Positions 1 through 5,946 of a stretch of 6,473 nt of DNA are shown here, piece by piece. Under the pieces are notes generated by a model. It had not been told where the DNA came from. It searched no databases and saw only the letters and a program-made list of their open reading frames with translations. Each line of letters begins with the position of its first letter. The first letter of the stretch is position 1. Both the position numbers and the translations under genes were made by a program. The DNA comes from an uncultured bacterium. Lineage in GTDB: Bacteria; Verrucomicrobiota; Kiritimatiellia; UBA8416; CALETX01. Location: assembly GCA_937920455.1 (NCBI GenBank), contig CALETX010000113.1:1-6473 (forward strand), read 5' to 3'.

Positions 1-494
1 ACCCGTCGGCCGATGAGGAGGAAAAAATCATCAGCGCCACAACTGCCGGCGCCCAGATCGAGCCTCGCCGCATACTGTCAAAGGAACAACTGCTCCAGCT
101 CCAGTCAGTTGTCCGCAAGATCCCCGTTTCCGAACACGTGATCAAGTATGTCGTGCGCCTCGTTCGCGCCACGCGGTACCAGTACGAAGACGCTCCGGAG
201 GTCACCAAGAAATACGTGTCCTACGGCGCAGGACCAAGAGCCAGCCAGAGCCTTGTGCTCGCGGCCAAAGCTCGCGCTGTTCTTGAAGGGCGCATCCATG
301 TCAGTTGCAACGACATACGCAAAGCCGCCTTGCCGGTCATGCGCCACCGCATAGGAACAAATTTTGCAGCAGACTCAGAAGGATTGAAAACCGCAGACAT
401 CATCAGGAAGCTCCTCGAAACTCTCCCCGAGCCTGGTGAGGAAGCATACGCCGAGCCCAAGGTTGAAGTGAAGGGCGGACGAAAGAAGAAGTAA
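1..494 (+). CDS. MoxR-family AAA+ ATPase, C-terminal part (5' end outside window)
   Basis: An open frame enters at the left edge (first full codon at base 3) and runs 163 residues to TAA at 492-494. It matches the C-terminal lid of MoxR-type AAA+ ATPases: it opens with P-S-A-D-E-E-E-K-I-I, as found after the 'LDRF' segment, and has G-A-G-P-R-A-S-Q at residues 75-82, matching the family 'GaSPRa' sensor-2 region that places an arginine near the nucleotide. The Walker A, Walker B and sensor-1 parts lie outside the window, so ATPase competence cannot be judged. MoxR proteins are generally chaperone-like ATPases acting with von Willebrand factor A or DUF58 partners in maturation of protein complexes. 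The tail after residue 142 is charged and ends G-G-R-K-K-K. The next gene is LarA-like, 9 bases downstream in the same frame, so the two are probably co-transcribed. The family call is strong; the client is unknown. Confidence 0.9.
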   Translation, partial: PSADEEEKIISATTAGAQIEPRRILSKEQLLQLQSVVRKIPVSEHVIKYVVRLVRATRYQYEDAPEVTKKYVSYGAGPRASQSLVLAAKARAVLEGRIHVSCNDIRKAALPVMRHRIGTNFAADSEGLKTADIIRKLLETLPEPGEEAYAEPKVEVKGGRKKK

Positions 495-503
495 AAACAC
501 AGG

Positions 504-1769
504 ATGAGAGTCCCCTCCGTACCCCGGACCGCAGCCGAATGCCTTGGAACCATCACCCACGCCTACCCCAAAACTCCTCTGTCAGACGCCAGAGTCCTCG
601 CCGCGCTTAGGAAGCCCGTCTGGCCTGACGGCGAAACTCGCGCTGTCTGGGAAATTGCGAACGGCAAAAAGAACATCTGCATCGTCGTTTCCGACTCAAC
701 CAGACAGACCGCGGCCAACCGAGTTCTACCAATTATGATAAAAGCACTCTGCGAACGCGGCTGTTCTGCCGACCGCATCCGCATCGTCGTTGCCACAGGA
801 ATACATCGCCCTCCAACACCGACCGAAATCGAAAAAATTCTCGGACCCAGCGTCGCCGCCCGGTTCGTCTCGCGAATAACGTCTCACGACCCGGACAATG
901 AATCAAATCTGGTATGCGTCGGCAGCACCAGCCGGGGATATCGCGTCAAGCTCAACCGCCTCGCAGTTGAGTCAGATTGCCTGATGACCTTGGGGGCCGT
1001 CACGTATCACTACCATGCCGGCTTTGGGGGAGGCCGCAAGTCCATTGCGCCAGGACTGGCATCGCGGGATACAATCGCGCATAACCACAGCCTTGCCCTC
1101 GATTTCGAACGAAACGAGTTCAGAGAAGGTGTTGAGATCGGACGCCTGGATGGCAATCCTGTTTCCGACGAAATGCTCCAGGCTGCAATGCTCTGCCAGC
1201 CTCATATAATCGTAAACACAGTCGTTTCCCCTGACGGCCGGCTCGCAGGAATCGTGTCAGGGCATCTTGATGCTGCTCACCGAGCAGCATGCCGTGCTCT
1301 CCAACAGTTCGCGCGCGTAGACCTGCGCGAACCAGCTGATTTTGTCATCGCAGCCTGCGGCGCAAGAGATTGGATCCAGGCTCACAAAGCCCTTGTGAAC
1401 GCTGCCCGCGCGGTAAAGCCAGACGGCTTTGTTGTGCTCGCCGCGCCATGTCCTGAGGGTCTTGGCAATGAACGATTCAGAGAGTGGGTGAAAATCCGCG
1501 ATATTACGGAACTCTTCAAGCGATTGAAACACTTGCCAGAAGTCAATGGCCAGACTGCCGTTTCAACACGACGCCATGCTCCGCGAACGGTTCTGGTCTC
1601 GCAAATGTCCAGGACTGACATACAAGACCTCGGCATGGAAACGTCGCCGGATATCGAAAGCGCAGTCCAACTTGTCCTGCGCAAGTTGGCTGAAGCCGGT
1701 CGGAACAGGCCGCGATATTATGTAATGCCAGACGCCACCCACGTGACTCCGTTCATCGTTCAATCCTGA
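504..1769 (+). CDS. LarA-family nickel-pincer racemase/epimerase (lactate racemase-like, DUF2088)
   Basis: This 421-residue protein has the length and motifs of LarA, the cytoplasmic 2-hydroxyacid racemase that uses a nickel-pincer nucleotide (NPN) cofactor. Visible motifs are D-S-T-R at 64-67 (family D-x-T-R), G-I-H-R-P-P-T at 99-105 (catalytic His at 101), H-Y-H-A-G-F-G-G-G-R-K at 169-179, and N-H at 194-195. By spacing with Lactobacillus LarA, H101 and H169 match the acid/base histidines H108 and H174, K179 matches cofactor-bearing K184, and H195 matches nickel ligand H200. All key residues are therefore present and an active enzyme is likely. The substrate is not predictable, since the family also covers other 2-hydroxyacid racemases and sugar-acid epimerases. 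No larB, larC or larE cofactor gene lies in the window. ATG 504 is the first start after the moxR stop, with only a weak purine-rich stretch upstream (485-491). The N terminus looks about 20 residues shorter than usual. Its 3' end overlaps ftsZ. Confidence 0.88.
   Translation: MRVPSVPRTAAECLGTITHAYPKTPLSDARVLAALRKPVWPDGETRAVWEIANGKKNICIVVSDSTRQTAANRVLPIMIKALCERGCSADRIRIVVATGIHRPPTPTEIEKILGPSVAARFVSRITSHDPDNESNLVCVGSTSRGYRVKLNRLAVESDCLMTLGAVTYHYHAGFGGGRKSIAPGLASRDTIAHNHSLALDFERNEFREGVEIGRLDGNPVSDEMLQAAMLCQPHIIVNTVVSPDGRLAGIVSGHLDAAHRAACRALQQFARVDLREPADFVIAACGARDWIQAHKALVNAARAVKPDGFVVLAAPCPEGLGNERFREWVKIRDITELFKRLKHLPEVNGQTAVSTRRHAPRTVLVSQMSRTDIQDLGMETSPDIESAVQLVLRKLAEAGRNRPRYYVMPDATHVTPFIVQS
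1270..1290. repeat. Perfect inverted repeat, 9-bp stem and 3-base loop, inside the larA-like gene
   Basis: ATGCTGCTC, loop ACC, GAGCAGCAT pair perfectly. The site lies mid-gene in codons for L-D-A-A-H-R-A-A-C. No T-run follows. It may be a chance result of Ala/Cys codons, or an mRNA hairpin. Confidence 0.5.
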
Positions 1770-2883
1770 GCCGCCGCCGACGGTACGTCGGCTCATCCAG
1801 ATCAATCCCGTCCTGAATGGTCGGATCAACGTTCTTGAACCGACCGCGATCTCCCCCTTCAAAGGAAAAGCTGCCCTGCTCCGCCTTCTGTCTTTGCGCA
1901 GATTTATTCGAGGCGGAAATAGTCTGCCCATGATTGACTTCCTTCTCCCCGACTTCGTTCCACCTGTCCGTGAAAATAAGCACAGCCGTCATTTTTCCGT
2001 CCCACTCCGGATCAATGGCCGTGCCAGTCCACATCTGACAGTTCCTTGGCATCCGCTCCTTTGCTGCCGTAAAAACGTTTCCCACATCCTGTATCGCCAG
2101 ATCACGGCCTCCGAGAATTCCAACAAGCGCCGACCGCGCGCCGCTCAGCGCCGCGCCCGATTCTGTAAGTGGATTGTCCAAGAGCTGCCTGATAACCTGC
2201 TCGCCCCGATCCACACCGGAGGCCTCGGCAACAGACATGGTGCCTATACCGCCCTCTCCGCCCAGGCACTTGCGCAATGCGACAAGATTAATGTTGAGAT
2301 ATCCCGGACGTGTGATGAGGCGATACAAAGCGCCGATGCCACTGCCAATAACCCTGTTCACCCCGTCAAAAGCGTCCGCCACCGTCCCATCCCCAACGAA
2401 TGAGGCCATTCGTTCATTTGGAATCGCCAACACGATTCCCCCAAGCGACTGAAGTTCGACAAGGCCGTGATCCGCCGCTTCCCGTACCTGCGAGCTTTCA
2501 AACGGGAAGGGCAGAGTGGCAAACACAAATGTGACAGCGCCCGTTTCGCGCGCGTTCCGCAGAACAACCGGCGTCGCTCCAGTCCCGCATCCGCCTCCCA
2601 AGCCCACTGCCACAATAATCATGTCCGATCCGGCCAGAGCCGAAGCGATCTGATGTTCGTCATCCTCAGCAGCAAGTCTCCCTGCCTCAACATCTCCACC
2701 TGTGCCCAAACCTCCGGCTCTCGACGAGCCGATCTCCAGTTTGATCGAAGCAGACGACCGCTCCAGACAGCGGCGGTCAGTGTTTATGGAAATCTTCTCG
2801 ACTTCTTCGCCGGCTCCTGTCGGCACCTTCTCCGCCACCTTGATACCGGCGTCTCCCACACCAACGATGCAAATCCTTGCCAT
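1753..2883 (-). CDS. ftsZ: Divergent cell division protein FtsZ
   Basis: This 376-residue protein is the tubulin-like GTPase of the division ring. In order: a T1 region G-V-G-D-A-G-I-K-V (8-16), N-T-D (34-36), the T3 loop G-T-G-G-D-V-E-A-G (60-68), the tubulin signature G-G-G-C-G-T-G (96-102), P-F-P-F-E (125-129), I-P-N-E (154-157), and the T7 region R-P-G-Y-L-N-I-N-L-V-A (192-202). A C-terminal domain follows to about 308, then a linker of about 50 residues rich in Q/K/S, then D-L-D-E-P-T-Y-R-R-R (361-370), which resembles the conserved FtsA/ZipA-binding tail peptide. Unusually, both T7 acidic residues are replaced (N199 and A202), the signature Thr is Cys99, and the T1 glycine cluster is reduced. 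ATG 2883 is chosen because the family begins M-A-R-I-C-I-V-G and GGGAG lies 6 bases upstream. A longer frame from 2982 would only add ftsA-overlapping sequence. It lies 2 bases after ftsA, so translation is probably coupled. FtsZ identity is strong; normal GTPase activity is doubtful. Confidence 0.93.
   Translation of the reverse strand: MARICIVGVGDAGIKVAEKVPTGAGEEVEKISINTDRRCLERSSASIKLEIGSSRAGGLGTGGDVEAGRLAAEDDEHQIASALAGSDMIIVAVGLGGGCGTGATPVVLRNARETGAVTFVFATLPFPFESSQVREAADHGLVELQSLGGIVLAIPNERMASFVGDGTVADAFDGVNRVIGSGIGALYRLITRPGYLNINLVALRKCLGGEGGIGTMSVAEASGVDRGEQVIRQLLDNPLTESGAALSGARSALVGILGGRDLAIQDVGNVFTAAKERMPRNCQMWTGTAIDPEWDGKMTAVLIFTDRWNEVGEKEVNHGQTISASNKSAQRQKAEQGSFSFEGGDRGRFKNVDPTIQDGIDLDEPTYRRRRLRIER
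1776..1792. terminator. GC-rich hairpin just past the larA stop (possible weak terminator)
   Basis: A perfect 7-bp stem (GCCGACG / CGTCGGC) with a 3-base GTA loop starts 7 bases after the larA-like stop codon. No T-run follows on the plus strand, so it is not a canonical intrinsic terminator. It lies in the ftsZ codons for the C-terminal peptide, so codon constraint may explain it. No better terminator is visible for either convergent transcript. Confidence 0.25.
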
Positions 2884-2885
2884 GG

Positions 2886-4085
2886 TCAACTCCCGCCAGC
2901 CAGAATCTCCCAGAGAGCCCCAAATAGGGAAGGCCGGCGCCTTCGTTCCTCTCTGAAAGCATGCTGTACAAGGCCTGTGCATACTGCGTATTCAGGAGAT
3001 TCGATGACCGCGCTCACCCCGCTCACGTGTCTGGGACAACCAACTACCATCTGCATGCCAAATACTTTCTCCACAAGCTTCGAAAGCCCCTTCACCCTTG
3101 CCCCTCCCCCCGTCACAACGACTCCGCCAGCAATGTGGTGCATCAGTCTCTCAGACTCTATGCGTTTGCGGATTATCAAAAGCAGCTCGTCAAGCCTGGC
3201 GTTCATAACCATCTGAAGACTCCGGACTTTCACACGGCGGCCTGGAAAGCCGCCGTCCGGCGGCACATCTGCTTCTGCAACGGGCGGATTTTCTTCCACA
3301 ATCGCGCTTCCAAATGCCCGTTTCAGCATCTCAGCCTGCATAGTAGGTATCGAAAACGCGCAGGCAATGTCGTTTGTCACATGATCGCCGCCCACTCCCA
3401 GCGAACCGGCCAGAGCTGCCACGCCATCGGCATAGACCACGTAATCCGTCTTGCCTCCTCCCATATCGAGCATCACTACGCCGGCCTCTTTCTGTTCGTC
3501 GCTCAACACCGACAGCGCCGAACAAAGTCCACTGAAGGCTGAGCCGACAACCGTGACCGGAACATTTGACACGACCTTTTCAATGTTGTTCAAACGCGCC
3601 CGTACCCCATGAATGATGAGAGCATGAAGGGCCAGCTTTGCCGCCTCAAGTCCAACCGGCTGCAGAACGTAATGCTGATCATCAATCACGAAGCGCTGGG
3701 GAATGGCATGAAGCAAACGACGCTCGGCCGGCAGATTGACTGCTGTGGCCAGTTCGCTCACCTGTTCGATGTCATCGTTCGTGATTATCCGACCCTCGCC
3801 TATTGCAACCTCGCCCTTGCCGGTCGCACTCTGAATATGGCCCCCTGAAACCGCAACGTAAACCTGGTTTATGGTGACATCACAACTGTCCTCGGCCGTC
3901 TTCAACGCCGATCTTGCGCACAGCACCGCATGCTCAAGATCCACGATCTCGCCCTTCCGAACTCCGGTAGAGGGATGTTCTCCCATCCCCACTATGACGA
4001 TGTTTCCGTCGCGCCGCATCTCGCCCACCACGGCTGCGACCTTGGTGGTTCCTATCTCAATCCCCACTACTGGCGGCATCCCCAT
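2886..4085 (-). CDS. ftsA: Cell division protein FtsA (actin-like membrane anchor of FtsZ)
   Basis: This 399-residue actin-fold ATPase tethers FtsZ to the inner face of the membrane. The phosphate-1 motif is V-G-I-E-I-G-T-T-K-V-A-A (7-18). The FtsA-specific 1C/SHS2 domain covers roughly 87-165, including the typical L-L-H-A-I-P-Q-R-F (124-132) and P-V-G-L-E (143-147). The phosphate-2 motif is M-L-D-M-G-G-G-K-T-D (205-214), and the adenosine motif is G-V-V-V-T-G-G-G-A (321-329). After a basic run at 381-384, the end P-S-L-F-G-A-L-W-E-I-L is a plausible amphipathic membrane-targeting helix. The oddity is Lys212, where FtsA proteins usually have Thr (GGGT). ATG 4085 is preferred to the Met two codons later because GGAGGAG lies at 4096-4102. 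The gene sits between ftsQ and ftsZ, the classical order, and its last codons carry the ftsZ ribosome binding site. Confidence 0.96.
   Translation of the reverse strand: MGMPPVVGIEIGTTKVAAVVGEMRRDGNIVIVGMGEHPSTGVRKGEIVDLEHAVLCARSALKTAEDSCDVTINQVYVAVSGGHIQSATGKGEVAIGEGRIITNDDIEQVSELATAVNLPAERRLLHAIPQRFVIDDQHYVLQPVGLEAAKLALHALIIHGVRARLNNIEKVVSNVPVTVVGSAFSGLCSALSVLSDEQKEAGVVMLDMGGGKTDYVVYADGVAALAGSLGVGGDHVTNDIACAFSIPTMQAEMLKRAFGSAIVEENPPVAEADVPPDGGFPGRRVKVRSLQMVMNARLDELLLIIRKRIESERLMHHIAGGVVVTGGGARVKGLSKLVEKVFGMQMVVGCPRHVSGVSAVIESPEYAVCTGLVQHAFREERRRRPSLFGALWEILAGGS
2890..2894 (-). promoter_or_regulatory. Ribosome binding site of ftsZ, inside the end of ftsA
   Basis: The minus strand reads GGGAG here, 6 bases before ATG 2883. 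It fixes the ftsZ start against a frame that would open 99 bases earlier. It lies within the last codons of ftsA, whose TGA is separated from the ftsZ ATG by two bases, a typical arrangement for coupled translation. Confidence 0.75.
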
Positions 4086-4095
4086 AAGAAATCAA

Positions 4096-4102
4096 CTCCT
4101 CC
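4096..4102 (-). promoter_or_regulatory. Ribosome binding site of ftsA
   Basis: The minus strand reads GGAGGAG in the 52-base ftsQ-ftsA gap, 10 bases before ATG 4085. It is the strongest Shine-Dalgarno match in the window and favours the first Met over the one two codons later. I see no convincing promoter in the rest of the gap. Confidence 0.8.
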
Positions 4103-4137
4103 AGCGACAAAATCTGCATCCGGGATTCGCTTTGTTC

Positions 4138-5028
4138 TCACCCCGCAAGCCCGCGCACATCGCCGTCAGACATTGCGTTCAGCTTCGGATATTTCTTCCC
4201 TTCAGGCGTCTGCAGTATCTCGGCCACCCTGCATAACTTCTTGAAAGCCGCTTGGCGCCCCTCCTCTGACCGAGTCTCCATTCCTTTCCAAGCGAGCAAG
4301 ATCTCGCGCTGCGATCCTTCGCACAGGATGTAAAGTTTAATATGGTCGGGAGCGGAAACATCCACGGCCTCAAGCCGCAGGAGCAACCGCGGATCTGCGC
4401 ATGCTTCTATAGCGTCAAGGGCGGCAAGCCCCATTCCCTTGAGAGTATCGCCTCCTTTTATGTCATAGGCATACCCCAGTATTACCGGCAAGTCTTCTCG
4501 ACGATGCCTCAGAAAAAACACCACTCCGTCCCTGTCTGCAACCATTGCGCCATCCTTGCTGCCCACCCTCGCAACCGCTTCACGCTCTTCAATCTCAATA
4601 ATCACCGTGTCCGGCAAAACTCTGCTGATGCTCATCCGACGTGCAAAAGGAACCTTTGTCAGAAAATCCTTCCGCACCTTTTTTATCGAGAAATCAAACA
4701 TATTCCTGCCTTCCCTGATGCCGGTAAATTCTTTCACCATTTCTCTTGTAAGCACACGGGCGCCGCGAATCTCCAGCGTTACTATCTTGAATCTGGGATT
4801 CTCAGAATAAAGCGCCCTGCCGGTCTCCACCATCAGCAGCCAGACAAGCGCACAACCCGCAACCACTGAAACAGCCGCCAGCAAAGCGATCATCACAGGC
4901 GAACGCCCACCGTTACCGCGCGTGTTGGCCCTCGCTCGATGCCGCATAGCAGCGCGGGAAAGATCCACCCTGTTCTCTATGAAAATGTCCCTTCCAAGCG
5001 ACTTTGTTCTCCGCCTATTCCAGAACAT
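4138..5028 (-). CDS. ftsQ: Cell division protein FtsQ (DivIB family)
   Basis: This 296-residue bitopic membrane protein is the divisome scaffold that normally joins FtsB and FtsL in the periplasm. It has a basic, polar cytoplasmic tail (1-44), one transmembrane segment (about 45-67, A/V/L-rich), then a POTRA domain (about 80-148) beginning F-K-I-V-T-L-E-I-R-G-A and containing R-V-L-P-D-T-V-I-I-E-I-E-E-R-E-A, the characteristic end of FtsQ POTRA. The FtsQ beta domain follows (about 149-285) with V-A-D-R-D-G-V-V-F (163-171). The sequence ends K-L-N-A-M-S-D-G-D-V-R-G-L-A-G, where related proteins tend to have a longer I-D-L-R-type beta strand, so the extreme C terminus may be shortened or rewritten. 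ATG 5028 follows a G-rich sequence 10 bases upstream. It lies 21 bases after ddl and 52 bases before ftsA. Identity rests on architecture and operon position. Confidence 0.92.
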   Translation of the reverse strand: MFWNRRRTKSLGRDIFIENRVDLSRAAMRHRARANTRGNGGRSPVMIALLAAVSVVAGCALVWLLMVETGRALYSENPRFKIVTLEIRGARVLTREMVKEFTGIREGRNMFDFSIKKVRKDFLTKVPFARRMSISRVLPDTVIIEIEEREAVARVGSKDGAMVADRDGVVFFLRHRREDLPVILGYAYDIKGGDTLKGMGLAALDAIEACADPRLLLRLEAVDVSAPDHIKLYILCEGSQREILLAWKGMETRSEEGRQAAFKKLCRVAEILQTPEGKKYPKLNAMSDGDVRGLAG

Positions 5029-5038
5029 TTTCTGTCCG

Positions 5039-5051
5039 CCCCCCTTTTTTT
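5039..5051 (-). promoter_or_regulatory. A7-G6 homopolymer tract serving as ftsQ ribosome binding site
   Basis: The minus strand has seven A followed by six G between the ddl stop (5050-5052) and the ftsQ ATG, ending 10 bases before it. The A/G-rich run is the only candidate ribosome binding site for ftsQ. The ddl stop TAA is formed by the start of the A run. Confidence 0.5.
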
Positions 5052-5946
5052 ACGGACCAAAACAAGCCTGCCTCATCACAGTGTCGCACAAAACGGCAAA
5101 TTTGATGCCAATGGAGGCCGCCGCTTTAGGCAACAGGCTCGTCTCAGTGAAACCAGGTATCGTGTTCATTTCCAGAACGAACAACTTGCCGTCTCCATCC
5201 AGCCTGAAGTCCACGCGCCCCATTCCCCGGCAGCCCAGGACGTCGAAGGTCCGCAATGCCAACTCCATGGCTTCCCTCGACTTCTCAGCTTCAAGAGGCG
5301 CAGGCACGAGATACCTGCATGCACCCTTCGTGTACTTCGCCGCATAGTCGTACCAGCCATCCGGCGCAATAATTTCAACAGGCGGAAGCGCCTCACGGCC
5401 AAGCACACCAACGGTGATCTCGCGGCCTGATATGTATCTCTCCGCGATGACTGGCCCACCGTGCTCCAGCGCAACGCGGACAGCCTGCTCCCATTGAGCT
5501 TCGTCGGTCACTTTCGTTACGCCGATGCTGGAACCCTGCCGTGCCGGCTTGACCACAAATGGCATGGAAAATGATAAGCGACCTCCACCATCCGCAACTT
5601 GATACTCTGGCGTCGGAATTCCCGCCTTGATAAGCCGCATCTTTGTCTCAATCTTGTCAAACGATACCCGGCTTGACTCAGCTCCAGATCCCGTATAGGG
5701 CATACACATCCGGTCCAAAATCCCCTGAACCTGTCCGTCCTCTCCGAACTCACCATGAAGAGCAATGAAAACAGCCTCCACCCTGTCGGGTAGAGAGATC
5801 GAGCGATCTGTCACATCAACTTCGGCCACATCGTATCCCACTTCACGCAGCCCGGCAGCCACAGCCGCTCCTGACCGAAGAGAAACTTCGCGCTCGGCCG
5901 AAGGCCCTCCCTTGAGAACCGCTACTTTCTGAAATGGTCTATTCAA
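5050..5946 (-). CDS. ddl: D-alanine--D-alanine ligase
   Basis: This 298-residue cytoplasmic ATP-grasp enzyme joins two D-Ala molecules for the peptidoglycan stem. The N-terminal motif G-G-P-S-A-E-R-E-V-S-L (13-23) contains E18, equivalent to catalytic E15 of E. coli DdlB. It is followed by L-H-G-E-F-G-E-D-G-Q-V-Q-G (63-75) and P-Y-T-G-S-G (83-88), then the ATP-grasp region with K-P-A-R-Q-G-S-S-I-G (133-142). The omega loop Y-D-Y-A-A-K-Y (199-205) carries the Tyr found in D-Ala-D-Ala rather than D-Ala-D-Lac ligases. G-R-V-D-F (243-247) and E-M-N-T-I-P-G-F-T (259-267) supply metal ligands D246, E259 and N261. No ATG precedes the conserved start. TTG 5946 is chosen, with TGAGG 9 bases upstream and 8 bases of overlap with murB. 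TTG 5955, with GGAG 7 bases upstream, is nearly as good. A TTG at 6006 would add about 20 residues before the family's usual start. Confidence 0.95.
   Translation of the reverse strand: MNRPFQKVAVLKGGPSAEREVSLRSGAAVAAGLREVGYDVAEVDVTDRSISLPDRVEAVFIALHGEFGEDGQVQGILDRMCMPYTGSGAESSRVSFDKIETKMRLIKAGIPTPEYQVADGGGRLSFSMPFVVKPARQGSSIGVTKVTDEAQWEQAVRVALEHGGPVIAERYISGREITVGVLGREALPPVEIIAPDGWYDYAAKYTKGACRYLVPAPLEAEKSREAMELALRTFDVLGCRGMGRVDFRLDGDGKLFVLEMNTIPGFTETSLLPKAAASIGIKFAVLCDTVMRQACFGP

Noticed and set aside
221..556. Minus-strand frame of 111 residues opposite moxR
   Set aside because: It is antisense to the conserved MoxR lid and crosses the moxR-larA junction, with no similarity to a known family.
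1894..2403. Plus-strand open frame of 169 residues opposite ftsZ
   Set aside because: It is antisense to conserved ftsZ sequence and has no family motif; the frame is open because of the GC-rich codon pattern.
1753..2883. ftsZ as a pseudogene, given its missing catalytic residues
   Set aside because: The frame is intact at normal length, with conserved NTD, T3, PFxFE and IPN motifs, a recognisable tail peptide and a good ribosome binding site. Substituted but functional is more likely.
2884..2982. Thirty-three-residue N-terminal extension of FtsZ from an upstream start at 2982
   Set aside because: The extension lies in the ftsA coding region and shows no FtsZ similarity. ATG 2883 matches the family start and has GGGAG 6 bases upstream.
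2467..3216. Plus-strand open frame of 249 residues opposite ftsZ and ftsA
   Set aside because: It is a shadow of two well-identified minus-strand genes, with low-complexity composition, no recognisable domain and no ribosome binding site.
2961..3542. Plus-strand open frame of 193 residues opposite ftsA
   Set aside because: Its composition is odd (His/Arg/Cys-rich) and it shows no domain. FtsA on the other strand explains the sequence.
4086..4137. Promoter or riboswitch in the ftsQ-ftsA gap
   Set aside because: The gap is only 52 bases. Apart from the Shine-Dalgarno element I see no convincing -35/-10 pair or stable structure.
4342..5430. Several plus-strand frames opposite ftsQ and ddl
   Set aside because: They overlap each other and well-supported genes, and none shows a recognisable motif or start signal.
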